NCBI GenBank assembly: GCA_947652605.1
Contig: OX393581.1
Location: 8,374,640 to 8,438,639 of the forward strand
Direction: 5' to 3'
DNA: 64,000 nt
Source: Elmis aenea
Taxonomy: Eukaryota; Arthropoda; Insecta; Coleoptera; Elmidae
The first letter of the stretch is position 1, and each line of letters begins with the position of its first letter. A program made the position numbers and the translations under genes. The notes below the pieces were generated by a model. The model did no database searches. It worked only from the letters and a program-made list of their open reading frames with translations, and had not been told where the DNA came from. Shown in pieces: positions 32,237 to 44,735 of this stretch.

Positions 32237-34607
32237 AAGCGATTTTAAAAATTCCAACGTAATTTAATGTTGTCTATTTATAACAAAGAAGATATTTTTC
32301 TAAATATTTGCTTACAGATCCTAGGTTAATATAACTTTAATTCCAGCTTTTGATTTTGGTAAATAAAAGCACTTTTTTTCGCGAAATTAAAATATTATCA
32401 GCATTTTTTATGACAGCAGAGGTAAAATGCGCTGCTAATTGGCTTTGTGTACGCGACGACTGTGTTTTATTAAAAATTTGTGATGAATTGAGTTCGCAGA
32501 AAATTGGAAAACAGTTGATCGAGCTAATTTAAAACTGGCACAGAATTTTAAATTACATTTTTCTCTAAACTTTTTGTGTTTGTTACAGTTATTCGTTTTT
32601 GATTTATTGCACCTTATATTGGAGTATTTGATGTTAGTCATACTAAAATCAAAATGATTTATTTTTTAAAGGAACCAGTCAAAACGACAGAATGACTTAA
32701 GGACTATACTACAAATATTTCTTTTAGTTTCTTTTCAATTTTTGGTAAACTTAAAACGCTTCAATAATCAGTTTCTTTGTCGTATTGTGATTTGAATTGC
32801 AATGGAGCTTTTTAATATTTTGATATTTAGGTCATGATTAAGCTATTATCAATTAACGGTACATATTTAAACAAAAAATTAGCAAACTTAACGTCACTTT
32901 TTAATAAAGAAACATATCTTAAAGTACTTGTTACGTAGTGGCACTGTTAAATTTTTCCGCACGCCACAGGCAACTGCAAACAAATCTTACTCTGTTAAAT
33001 TTGTTTTTCATTACCGCCTAAATTTGTGTCACTGTGCAAATAAAACCAAAAGTAATGCTACTTAATATTGGCGCTGTGTTTTCAATATGCTAAAGATCTA
33101 TAGCGGTACTGGTAGCTGCTATATGTATCAAGCTAGCAATGGAGAGGTCATACACGACTATATTGTTAATGAAATTTCAAGGATATGTTGATGTTTATAT
33201 TTAAAACTTCCTAAGAAGGGATAAACGCGTTATGTAACTTAAGACAGACAGGTTGTTAAACTTATTAGACATGATGTTAATAAGCTTTAAAGGATTTAAC
33301 AAGAAGTTTATTTTAATAACCATTTTTTGCGCGCAAAAAATAATTGGGTAAAATTTTTTGCGTAATTGGAATGTGTTAGACGTGTCGCGAGTTAAAAAAA
33401 TCGCAATATTAATTTTTTATGAATCAGTCTTGCGTTGTTTATGATTAAATAATTAAGATAGTTGACGAATACCGGGACATTAAATTAAATAAATGTCTTT
33501 TTGTTTAATTTTATTGCCAGTATAAAATGCAAAAAATATGAATGAGTTGTACAGGGTTTGGCAAAGGAGTGAAACACGAAATGTGGTAATTAATAATAAT
33601 ACGAGAATAATATTCAGGTAAATATGAAATAGCTGTTATAACAATCAGGCATAAAAAGTCGTTAATAAAAATTTTATGTACATACATAATTATATTTTTG
33701 TCAAAAAGCGCCATATTTTATGGAAATTTAATTTAAAAATGTTTGTTGGAAGGTTATCAAAGTCGGTTGTGGGGTGGGGCATCTTAGGCAACTTAGCCAA
33801 GTATGTTTTTAAAAAAATCAAACAACATTAAAAAAATCCAACTATGTGCTTACCGGTGGAAAAACGCAATTAATATTTTAACTCTCAAATTAAGTGTTCT
33901 GCTTGAAACAGAAATTTAAAAAAAATCGTAAGCCAGTTAAAGATGCGAAAAGGAATATCTAGTTACAGGAAAAAAATACGAAACTGGCTTAAATTTCGTT
34001 TTCGTATCATATTTCATGGACTTTTTTTCTGCAAGGTTTTAATTAAAATTTATTTCTTTATCGTGAATTAATGTTCGATTCGAAAACCATTCCCAAAATA
34101 AAATACTTGTTAAACCTTAAAGTAAAATGTCACCCTGAAAATTTTAGACATAAAAATAACGGTTCGCGACACAGTCTTATCTTTGTCCCCAAATATTTTC
34201 GAATAAAGCACATCCATCCATTCAGCGAAAAAACCCATTTTGGTCGCAACCAATATATTATTTGCGGATGGCCATAAATTTTGTCATAATGAAAAACGCA
34301 AATTGAAACGGCGATAGATATACCGGCGAGGCAGTAAATTTAATTTTCTTGTTTAATAATCGGTAAAGTTAGATAAGAGTTAACTAAATGCAAATTTAGA
34401 AAAATAATCGCAAGTTAAATGAACCCGTCATGACCTTAAACTTGACCTTGTGGCGGCTGTTTTGGTAGCAAGAGCTCATACGCTGCCTATCCAAAATAAC
34501 TTCGCCTCTATGGGCATCTTAAGTAGTGTTTTAGTTAATTGGGTTAAAATATACCTTGGTATAATGGGAGGACAATCAACTATCTATACTTCAGGAATAA
34601 AGCACAC
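32237..34607. other. AT-rich DNA, no gene supported
   Basis: The frame at 34450-34653 (starts GTGGCGG, 67 codons) sits in a slightly GC-richer stretch and begins AAVLVARAHTLPIQN, but no family is recognised. Confidence 0.35.
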
Positions 34608-34915
34608 GGTGGACCAAATTCAAATGTTTTACGGGGTATCTCAGTTACCATAATAGTTGGCGAAAATTTGATATGGGTCTCTTTGGTAATTTTTTTGAGA
34701 TATACTTGCCTGTGTTATCAAATTAATTATATCACTTTCTCTTTTGGCTGTACAGACGAAAAATAAATTTTTGTCGTTTTTGAAAATGTAGTATAACTTC
34801 TGCATTTATTAATAATATAGAAATAAATGTAATACAGGTTTGTTATTAATATTTTTATTCTCAATTTAAAAAAATATAATTTTTTCACCACCTTTTGAGA
34901 TATGAAGTAAACTTT
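34608..34915 (+). repeat. ~305-bp dispersed repeat (GGTGGACCAAATTC family)
   Basis: It aligns along its length with 43542-43846: GGTGGACCAAATTC, TGTTTTACGGGGTATCTC, TAATAGTTGGC, ATATAGAAATAAATGT and a common end TTTTGAGATATGAAGTAAAC. The first bases resemble the CAGGGTGGTCCAAATTCGAT terminus of nearby MITEs, so it is probably an eroded member of that group. Confidence 0.75.
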
Positions 34916-35672
34916 TTTTAAACGGAAAGTCTAGTAGGCCATGAATTTATATAAAAGAGATTTTTTTAGCTTTTTAAAAATACATACTCTATCTGTTTCA
35001 AAATATAACCGAAATATGGCTAATTCTGTGAAAATTTTGTTATCACAGTTTGCCATGATTTCGTAAACAAGTGATGTTTGCCATAAAAAAAAAAACAAAC
35101 TTCATTTCCAAAAATTTGAAATATGTAGTTTAAGTTACCAGCTGAATCAATTTAATATTTTAGCTATGAAAAAAATGGATAGAACTAAAATTCAAAAAAA
35201 TTTACCGCTTGTACACCTATGGTAAATTGTTTAACACAAGAATTGAGGAATTTTAATGAATATTTTTGTCGTCATTTTTTATTAGCAACCTTGAATGTTA
35301 AATCCTAAAATTGTTATTCATAAAATGTTACAAGTGTGATAAAATGAGCAACGTATTTTTATACAAGGGAGGCAATGGGTTTATGTAATGGGTAGTGCTT
35401 TAAGCCAAATATTGCAGAATTTAAAGCACAGCTTGATCTTTTTAGATGTAATTTTTTTTTAAATTAATAACGTTGGTGGAATAATTTCAGTTTCGTTAAA
35501 TAAACGATGAAGTTAATGCTTAATTTTACTAGATTTAATTTGAGGGTTATTAATTTTTAAAAGAATAATACCGAAGGTTTGAAAAATTGTAAATTACAAA
35601 GAACGCAGACGAATGTAATTAATAATAGTAGCAAAACGTCACGGAATTAAAGCCATTAGTCTATACAGTATA
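34916..35672. other. AT-rich DNA, nothing recognised
   Basis: No supported gene or shared repeat. Confidence 0.35.
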
Positions 35673-35956
35673 CAGGGTGATTCAGTTTGACTGTCGCACC
35701 CCTATAACTTTGTTATTTTAAGAGGAACCTACAATCGATCTAAGGATTAAGACAAAACAATTATGAGAGAAAAAATATATTCAACATTATTATATTTTTC
35801 GTTAGGTATAACTTCTATAGTACGAGGAATTTTGTACCTTTAAAAATCGATTGTAGCTCCTCTTATACTAAACAGTAATTAATATGATTTAAGCAAACCT
35901 GTATTTCTCATAATAAGCAAGATCCCCATGCTGGAAATGTTATCTGGGACACCCTG
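35673..35956 (+). mobile_element. 284-bp MITE, CAGGGTGATTCAG ... CTGGGACACCCTG
   Basis: It is complete, with CAGGGTG at the left, CACCCTG at the right and TA on both sides (35671-35672, 35957-35958). Internal blocks (ATTAAGACAAAACAATTATG, TTTGTACCTTTAAAAATCGA, GATCCCCATGCTGG) define the family also found at 333-660, 42264-42623 and 51610-51862. It is non-coding. Confidence 0.88.
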
Positions 35957-37820
35957 TATAGTCTCAATTCTGTCATTTTGGTGTTAAATTTGACACCATA
36001 CATTTCGATAGGTATTTTTAAATTTTGTTTTATTTTATTTAATCAACCTCTGTTAATGTAATTCAATTTCTGTTATTCCCATAGCGGTCAAGTTGTTAAG
36101 AACAGACAGTATATTGTTCCTACTAGCAAGTCGTTTGACTCACCGACATTAATTTGCAAAACCAGTCCGAATTTCGGTTGTACTATCGATTAAAGGTCGG
36201 TTTCGTCTTTTTACGACTTCCTACCAAACGCTTGTAATATTCAAGCTTTAAATACTTTAAAACACTCAATCAAATTTGCCTTAATATAGTTCTTAGGTCG
36301 CGAATTCTTTTGACAGACGGTTTTACGAACTGGGTTCAGGTTTAATAGTAAACGATAAACGATAAGCATCAGCCGTTTTATCTAAATGTATTTTAGTAAC
36401 ATATTCCCTGCTTATTATGCAGAAGGCAATAATATTTTGTGCGCGCCTTCTTCGTTATTGGTTTAAATCTGATTCATTTATTTTTTTTGCATAAATTTGA
36501 ATTAGTTTATGCCGAATTCCAAAATATTAACGCGCTATCTTTGACATAAATAACGTTTTATCTGTAAAGTGTCGTCGTTTTTAATGATATTAATTTTGTT
36601 TTGAATCGGAATTCGCCTCACGTGTTTAAACAGTTTTAAAAAATATATATATTTTGGAAGTTCTTTAAAGTACAATGTGCCAATTTCTGACCTGCCATCA
36701 TTAATAATGCGCGATATTTTAAATAATAAACAATAAAATCACAATATTCGATTCAAAATTTTATTATTTTATTATTTATTATACAGGGTAGGCCAAATGT
36801 ATGGGAACGCTGCTGTAACGGCGTAAATACAAGTTTCTCTATCTTAATGTAATCCCATCGAATTTGGACCACCCTGTACGTGCATTTCCATTTCTGTTGA
36901 TTTTAAAAATACAAAATGCGCAAGGATTAAATTTAAAATTAAAATCTTGATACTGTTGTACATACAATTTCATTTTACCTTTACAATGAACTGTATCTAC
37001 TTCAATATGTTTATTTTTAATTATAGAAAAGTTATTAATAAAACATTCCAATATTGCGAAGAACAAGATTGCCTTGAACATTATAAACAATTGGTTTTTT
37101 GTATTAAATTAACTGTTTTCATAACAGTTATTATACTATATTAAATTAAATTACAAAAAAAAACTAAAAATTCTTAATTTATTTGCAGGAATTTTTTCGC
37201 GTAGTGACTTGAGTTTATATAATTTACTCTGCGGATTTTAAGAATTGTCAGATAATAATTAGAATTACTGATAATTAATAATAAAAAAATAAAAACGATA
37301 GGAAAAGAAAATGCCAAACTTGACTAAACCTACACTTAAGTATATTGTTAGGATTGTTATTGATCTTAGTTGTGCAGATTGTACTAAAATTTTGTTATTA
37401 ATTAAACAAAATTTTGCTTTTAATATAACAAAATTAAATCATATTCGTACATTTAATCTATTCAGAAAAATTTGCACTATTTTAGTTTTTTTACTAGCCA
37501 GAAGTTGCCTTTAAAAACTCAACCATTTCGCGTAGATTTTTTGCTAATTTAAGACAGGAAACGGTAGTGTTAAAACTATTGTTCAAATGACTTTAACCTA
37601 ATAACGCTGAAGTCAAGTTCAAGAGCATCATTAAGCTTTAAAGGCTAAACTTTCTCTTTATGTCATGAAATTATGCAGTCGTTTATATTATATAATGGTA
37701 CTTTCAGTTTCTTTGACGGCTGAAGTTCGTAGATAGTGTTTTGTTATGATTTTTTGGCGCTTTAGTTTTACAAATGCCATCAATCATACAAAATAGTAGG
37801 AGTAATTTTTATTTAATATG
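35957..37820. other. AT-rich DNA with one mini-MITE
   Basis: Apart from 36784-36876, no gene or repeat is supported. Confidence 0.35.
36784..36876. mobile_element. 93-bp mini-MITE
   Basis: It runs CAGGGTAGGCCAAATGTATG to CATCGAATTTGGACCACCCTG, with TA on each side. The two ends match as inverted repeats over about 25 bp with a few changes. Its right end is shared by the larger repeats at 47075-47235 and 39660-39755, so it looks like an internally deleted derivative. Confidence 0.75.
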
Positions 37821-38312
37821 CAGGGTGTGAACATAAACAAACCATGGCAACCACTAATATGAATCGTTTTATTTTAAAATATTTAGTGGTTCTTGTTTAC
37901 TCATTTAATTTTTTACTCAAAAACTGTAGGTTTTGCGGAAAGTTTAAAGAATAAAATAAATTAAGCTTTCAAAGGAAATTTATTAAATTGTAAAATTTCA
38001 TCCCTCGAAACAGTTCAGATAAAAAAAAACAACGGGGGTCGCACTTTTTAGCCCCTTGTGAAGGTGGCAGATAATTAAAAATATTACTATAGGAAAACTT
38101 TCAAGTATAAAACATCTACCAAATACTCCCATCATTCACTTACATTTATCCAAATTTGAGAAATAAAATAAAAACCTAATTTTACTGCTCCTCTTTAGGG
38201 GGGTGTAAATCCGAAAGGAGAAGTAAATGAAAAAAATATATTTAAAAGACCCCTTAATTTTCGATAACAAATAACCTCCCAAAATGTTTCGCAATATATA
38301 AGTAACACTCTG
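37821..38312 (+). mobile_element. ~490-bp MITE, CAGGGTGTGAAC ... CACTCTG
   Basis: It begins CAGGGTGTGAACATAAAC and ends AACACTCTG followed by TA. A second, inverted partial copy is at 53585-53920. Shared blocks include CCTTGTGAAGGTGG / CCACCTTCACAAGG and GGGGGGTGTAAATCCGAAA / TTTCGGAGTTACACCCCCC. It is non-coding. Confidence 0.7.
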
Positions 38313-39659
38313 TATACTGTTAAATTATCACTTCTGTGTATTAAAAAGTATGTGATTGCAAAATTATTATACAAACTTTATTACTAAAAATCAGCAACAA
38401 ATTAAAATTAATTTAATCTTCCAAGTAACAATTTTTAATAATAAACCTCAAAATTTTAGAAATTTGTTGTTTTAAAGAAGCATTCGCATTTAAATCTTCC
38501 TTGATAAAAACGAAATTTTGAATTTTTTTGACTGTTAATTGAAATTTAAAAACCAACATTTTATATTTGTGCATTGCTTCGAACTGTGAAAATGTTCCTA
38601 AAATAGGTTAAAGGTAATTCGGGAATAAGTTGATAATTACATATCATATTCATTTTTATTGTAACTAGGTATAACGCATCTATTTCAATTAATTGTAAAT
38701 TTTTTTTAAAGAAATAATTGAATTTTTCATTAGGTTAACAAAATTGTGAAGAATAATATATTGCAGATATTATTACTTTGTAAAATAGTAATCAGGTTTA
38801 AAAAAAAAGGTAATTTAATTAATTATTTTTGTTATCAAAGGCTAAAAATATATTATTAAGACAACTAAACCAGCAACTATAGAAATGTATTTGACAAATG
38901 CATATTGCAAGTATTAAAATATCAAATATAGCAGAATATGGCATACGTTAGTTTAATTCAGAAATATTAAAAGGATCACAAATAAAAAAATCATGACAAT
39001 TACAAAACCTCAACTGATATTGTTCTAATATCCAAACATTTTTAAATATGTACTAGCAAAAACGTGCGTTTATTAATTGTTTTAATTGCATTTTTAAATG
39101 GGATATTATTTTTAGACATCAGTAAGTATTATAAGTCAAATTACCGAGAACCAAAAATATTCCAAAGCTATAACACAATTATCCTAAATTTTTCTTCTCA
39201 CCATATAGGTAATATTTATTACTTGTGCATTTGTAAAACATTAAAAATATTTGCACTGTAAAAATGGAATTTATTTATTTTGATAAACGACCACCTCAAA
39301 CTCAAAATGCCAATTTTGTGAACTTTACATATTTAAGAAAAATGTAATCATAAGAAAAAAAAAAAGTACTTTTTAAGGTACCTAAATATATTAACCATCA
39401 CATACTAATATCAGGTAAAACATTAAATTCAATAACTTGCTTCATAGCTTTTTAATTGGTGAAGATATTTTTTTAATTGATATTACCAGACTCTGCTTAA
39501 AAAATTAAAAAACAAACCCCTATAAGCTATTTCAATATTCGTAACACTAACGGAGAAATCACATAATTAAAATACACAAAAAGCATTTTGTTTGGCAATA
39601 ACTCAAAGATTAAAAATGTTTAAAAAAATTTGAAAGTGGATCTGAAATTTACTTGGAAA
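38313..39659. other. AT-rich DNA, nothing recognised
   Basis: No supported gene or shared repeat. Confidence 0.35.
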
Positions 39660-39755
39660 ACTGCACATTTTTCGTGAAGCAACCGTTTTTCTATCTTTAA
39701 TAATAAGCGAAATACGTACGTAATCCCATCAAATTCGAAGCGTCTCGTACACACC
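39660..39755 (+). repeat. Degenerate end of the CATCGAATTTGGACCACCCTG family
   Basis: GTTTTTCTATCTTTAATAAT, then GTAATCCCATCAAATTCGAA, then GCGTCTCGTA follows the pattern of 47160-47235 with several substitutions. Confidence 0.5.
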
Positions 39756-39910
39756 GACAGACGTAAAGATACTTAAAACTCTCGATACAACACGAGCTTA
39801 GCGCAGCTCCTAACTTAGCGCGCGAAATAATAAAAATTCTACAATCTCTAACAGTAACCTTCCTCAACAGTCAAAAACCTCACTGACCAAACTAAGAACA
39901 TAGCACATAC

Positions 39911-40100
39911 CTTCTCCTTTAAAACAAATATAAAAGTCTCTTGTTACTGCAAGCAATTGGCAATCACTGCTGCACTTCTTGTAGAACAGCTTAAGGATGG
40001 CACATTGACTGTTATCGCACTTGATCCAGTTTCCCGTAAGTTTTAAGATGTCACGCGTTTAGTGACTCGCGTTCTTAAGGTGGTCGCAATATTTATAAAG
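39911..40100 (-). promoter_or_regulatory. Candidate promoter and non-coding first exon
   Basis: On the minus strand a TATAAAT box (40097-40091) is followed about 34 bases later by TCACT (A at 40063), an initiator-like site. A non-repetitive stretch then ends at AAAGGAGAAG|GTATGTGC, a very good 5' splice donor (exon end 39911). The first ATG gives only a four-codon frame, so the exon would be 5' untranslated. G+C is above the flanks, and nothing here matches the window's repeats. No downstream coding exon was recognised toward lower coordinates. All of this is inference from short signals. Confidence 0.3.
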
Positions 40101-40495
40101 CCCCCACCTTTGGCTCACCTGAAACCCGGTATTCGCAATACGGACGATTAAATGATGATACCTGTGCGTAATACTGCGTGTATCATTATGTATAATGCAG
40201 AACTTGAGATTATACATGTTAGGTATCAGTTCAGGTTTGCTAACACTTTTATAAACTACGCTTCTCGATATATTTTTTTAAAACTATGTACGTCCTGGAG
40301 TTTTCCAGTCGCATTTAATAGCATTTTTGCTTATTTTAAAGGGTTGTACCGAAAAAAAATTATTTAGTGATTATTTCATAAAAATGCCTTAAAAAATTGC
40401 AAAGTTCCTAAAAGCCTTGACTATGATACTCCTAAATCAATAGTAAAAGTAATTTTTTCTAAGTAACTTTGCTATTGTTAAAATTAAAAACTGTA

Positions 40496-40790
40496 CAGTG
40501 TATCCAAAAGGTATGGAATATGCTATATATTTCAGTAAATATCCACTTTAGAGAAAAATGTTTTGAATAAAAGTTGGTTGGAACTTTGTTTTCCACCATA
40601 AAAGAAAATTTAATTTTTTTTCTAATAACAAAAGCGCAATGAAAAACAATTGATTTTTTAAAGACAAGATACCCCTGTATTATACTCATTTGATAGAGTT
40701 TTTTTTTCTTTTCAATGATGGGGTCATCTTAAAAATATAGTTTATGCTAAGAGGCCGGAGAATCTGTTAAAACAGTTGAAGTTTAAATTT
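40496..40790 (+). mobile_element. Partial copy of the 25191-25953 mariner family
   Basis: It begins CAGTGTATCCAAAAGGTATG, continues through AACAAAAGCGCAATGAAAA and TTTTCAATGATGGGGT, then enters transposase tail sequence (VYA/AKRPEN-like: TTTATGCTAAGAGGCCGGAG). This corresponds to the reverse complement of the right part of 25191-25953. The other terminus is missing. Confidence 0.75.
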
Positions 40791-42263
40791 GCAATTTTTT
40801 AGAATAACAGGATTTAATAACAAACACATTTAACGAAAAATCTAGATAAATTGTTTAAGTTACTAGATAACATAGTCGCATACCTATAACCCAATAACTA
40901 ATATTGATAGAATTTTTGGCGTTCTTTATAATGTGCAATGTATCTAATGTTTGTAGTTTTTCTTCTAGGAATTTGTCCAAATGGCAAAAGAGACAAGTGT
41001 AAAAAAAAAACGAAATTTAAAGGACAATTTACAACAGACTTTTAACTAAGCAACAAAGCCGAATATTCGGTACCTCGTCAAATTAAAAACTATTCGCATG
41101 TCAAACAATTTTGTATAAAATCGGTTTTGTTTTAAAATATATTTGGGTAGAGCATTTTTTCAGCGTTTGTCCTTAAAAAATTTGCAATCCTGAATAAATT
41201 TTAAACGCCATTTAATGTATTTTCTAATGCTGCTCAACGTTGCTACGTTTATAATAACCAAGTAAGGCAGAAGGTAACTATAGTCACCCTTTATTTAAAC
41301 AATGTTCAAACCTTAAACTGTAGGTGATTTAAAAGAAACAATAACTACAAGCTAATTTTTAACAATTAACTGTCATGATAAATAGAATCATGGGTGAATA
41401 TGAGATAATATTTAATTATAAAAGCAATAAAAGAATATTTACCAGTTTTACAGCATTATTAGTTATAAAAATGTTTTCTGGCTTAATCTTGGTATCTTTA
41501 CAATATTTAATAACGTTATTTCATTGTAACATAATGGTAATTATTATTTGTACCTGTGTAAGTCAGTAAAAATTTCATGGTTGGAAACATAAACAATTAA
41601 TACAGGACAGGTACATCTACTATAAGTATGAACATCTTAACATTTCCATGATAATCCATACCTATTAATAAATAATATAAATATGTTTAAATATTAACCA
41701 TTTATCTATTTTTAAAGAATTTGTTGTCGAAATGATAAATGGGTTTGAAGACTCGTCTCTTCATTGGTAGCAATTGTATTTGTTTATCTATTTTATTTTA
41801 TTTAATTTACATGTATTTGCATATAGAAATGGACCATAAAAAATTCATTGTTTACAATTAGTCGTTTATGAAAATATACACAACCTTGCATTGTCGAAAA
41901 TTTAAATCATTGATGTCAAACTATGGCTCTACCAACAAATTGGTTGTACATTTTTATTCAGTATTATGCCAGCTATGGTTGCTATTTAAAATACGAAAGT
42001 TAGGTGTAATATACCAATATTTGTATGAGTAAAAAAAAAATTGAATACCGCTATTTTATTAGGACAAAAAAACATGCTAAAAATATACTTAAAGTTTTTT
42101 GATATTTTTTCGTTTATGCGAGATAGTTAACATTTTTGAAAATTGCCAAAAATCGGGTTTTGTCTATATTTCGAAAATTAAAAATGAAATCAAAAATCCG
42201 TTTACGGCAATGAATTCCTCTCGAAAAAAGAAATCGAGACTACGTACTTGAGTTGTCACCTAT
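40791..42263. other. AT-rich DNA, nothing recognised
   Basis: A 64-codon hydrophobic frame at 41375-41569 has no recognised family. No shared repeats were found. Confidence 0.35.
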
Positions 42264-42623
42264 AGAGTGTGTTCATTTGTTTTTAGTTTTCCCTCAATGA
42301 ACTAAACTACGAGGGCTATATAATTTTATCATAATGGTAAGTGATAAAGAAATCTAAGATAATAGTTACATTCTACATAAAAAAGTACCTGCAGAAGGTA
42401 CAAATAAATTTAATTTAATGATTAAGACAAAAAAGTTATGAGAGAAAAAGAAATTCAACATTTTCATATTTTTTATCACATCTGGAGTACGACGAATTTT
42501 GTACTTTTAAAAATGGATTGTGGCTCCTCTCATACTAAGGAATAATTCATCTAATTTAAGCGAACCTGTATCTCTTATACTAAACGAGATCCCCATGCTG
42601 GGAATGTTATCTGGGACGCCCTG
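42264..42623 (+). mobile_element. MITE, CTGGGACGCCCTGTA family
   Basis: The right end GTTATCTGGGACGCCCTG is followed by TA. The left end TAGAGTGTGTTCATTTG is an eroded form of CAGGGTGATTCAGTTTG. Internal blocks match 35673-35956 and, inverted, 333-660. It is non-coding. Confidence 0.7.
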
Positions 42624-43541
42624 TATACGATTAATAAAATAAAACCGAACTTGGCCTATACTTTTTTATCACTGATTCATAATCGACTTTAAGTTAAAAC
42701 TTTATTCATTCGTTTCTTATGTTTTTATCTCGATTTGAACAAGTGGAGAGTCAAACCTGATCGCAGTTCAATTAAATCCATCAAAACTCTATACCGAAAG
42801 GTTCATTCTGCACAGTACATTGGCCAACTTTTTATGCGAACGCAACATACTTGCAACGATGCAGTAGCTTCGATTTTAGAACCTGTTATCCGCTTTAGTT
42901 TAAACCCCGTCTGGTACAAACAAATACGTATTTGAACAAACATGCACGTATCGTGCAATCAACTCCAAATTATGTTAGTGCTAACATAATAATTACAGAG
43001 TAATACCAAAGGACGAGTAAATTTGCCGTTAATACAGACATATACGCTTATTAATTTATTACACTGGTCAGCTAATTACAGCCGATAATGGTAGGCTCAG
43101 AGCCTTTGCATTAATTTGTTGTGGAATTTTTTCATCGCCTGTTGTGTGTTTTACGATAAAAACATTCCGTTTCAACACTTGCCTTTCAAGGAAATCGCTG
43201 ATATCGAGAGGTCTAGAAATAGAAGCAATATCAATTAATTCGAGTGTATCCGGTTTAAAAAATAATGAAAAGTTTTAAATTACATTAAATACTGCATTGT
43301 AACTACTTCCATAAATCTTTGCTGACAAAACAAATCAATGTTTGCGTAGGAAAGTTGTTACCGTACCGTAATTTATCAGTACACGCGACACTTGGGACGA
43401 AGTCTTCGCACCGTTTTGTATTATCTTGTACCTAGATGTTGCTGTACCTAATTTTACTTGAGTGGTATTATAATCTTTTAGCTACTAAAACGGACATACA
43501 ATTCCATTTACGGAGAAGTTCTAATTTGGCGAAAGTGTAGA
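42624..43541. other. AT-rich DNA, nothing recognised
   Basis: No supported gene or shared repeat. Confidence 0.35.
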
Positions 43542-43846
43542 AGGTGGACCAAATTCGGATGTTTTACGGGGTATCTCGGTTACCGTAATAGTTGGCAAAA
43601 ATCTCATATCGGTCTCTTGAGCTATTTTTTTTTGAGAAAGGAACGCTTATGTTACCAGATTATTTAAATCACTTTCCATTTTGGCACTACACACGAAAAA
43701 TAAAATTTTATTGTTTTTGATTATTTACTAAAACTTCTTTATTTATAATTATAGAAGTAAATGTTACAAAGTTATTTTTATGCTTAATTGAAAAACTTTT
43801 TTTATATTTTTTAACGACTTTGACTTTTGAGATATGAAGTAAACTT
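43542..43846 (+). repeat. ~305-bp dispersed repeat (GGTGGACCAAATTC family)
   Basis: Second copy of the repeat at 34608-34915, with the same start and the same end (GAGATATGAAGTAAAC). The LINE fragment at 43850 begins directly at its right edge. Confidence 0.75.
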
Positions 43847-43849
43847 CTC

Positions 43850-44735
43850 TTCTTCTTCTTTGAATGGGTTCTTCTTGTACCTTTCAGTGTCAATGTTTTT
43901 ATATCCGTATCCTCTATTGCCGCATTCTCATTCGGGCCATATGCCACTACCACCCCTATCAATTCTATTTGTATTTCTACTATCATTACTCTTTCTGATA
44001 TACCTTTTCATCTTTTTTTTTCATTCCATTGTTTTCTTACTACGCAGGCTACTCCAGCTTTGGCAAATTCCGTTTCTTTTACTCCACTATATATTAATAT
44101 ATGCCCTCTTTCGAAATTTACTATTCCTTTTCCTTTTTTTCTTCGTTTCAGTTAATCCTAATATAACTAATTTTCTATTGTCGAATTTCTCTACTAGTTC
44201 TACTTCTTTCTCTTGTATGCTTCTTGTATTCCATGTTCCTATATTTACTATCCATTTTCGTTGCTCATTGTCATTTATACTCCCAATAATTTCGTTTGGG
44301 GTAGTCCAGTCGCAATTCTAGATTACCTAATCCTTACACTTGCTTGTTAGTTTTTTGAATCTGAATGTTTATTTTCCCTTCTTGCTATTTTCTGTTTTAC
44401 TCTATCCCATATATCGTATGTCGTTGGTCATCGATATGTAGTTTTTTTATCCAATTCTTATTTTCTGTGTCTGCTTCCTAGCATCTTTTGCTATTTTTAC
44501 AATTTTTTCTTGGATTTTACGTTCCATAACCATAAGGTCATTGTCTATGTACAGTTTTCTTCCTTTCAGTTTGCTTTTGTTTTTCATTACATCTAACTTT
44601 TGCCTGCTGTTATCCAGTCTAGCTACTATAACCTGTTGTCCCGGATTTTTCCCAACCTTATATGATTCTGTCACGTCAACTTTTACTCCAATCTCCTTCC
44701 AAATTAATTCCTGCAAGTTTTTGTTGCTTTAAATT
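43850..44735 (-). pseudogene. LINE 5' part: ORF1 end plus endonuclease start
   Basis: The minus strand 44716-44447 reads an 89-codon ORF1-like frame: VTESYKVGKNPGQQVIVARL, then KLKGRKLYIDNDLMVMERKI, an element-specific pattern seen in the first protein of several insect LINEs. Downstream, WIVNIGTWNTRSIQEKEVEL and VEKFDNRKLVILGLTETKKK form the start of the apurinic-type endonuclease domain. After frameshifts, VEIQIELIGVVVAYGPNENA (43986-43909) follows, another endonuclease block. The RT is absent because the copy stops near 43850. Retention of the 5' side with loss of the 3' side points to later deletion, not 5' truncation. Several frame breaks make it inactive. Confidence 0.75.

Noticed and set aside
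43827..44321. 164-codon plus-strand frame rich in F, L, S and P
   Set aside because: It is the complement of the lysine-rich LINE ORF1/endonuclease relic on the minus strand.
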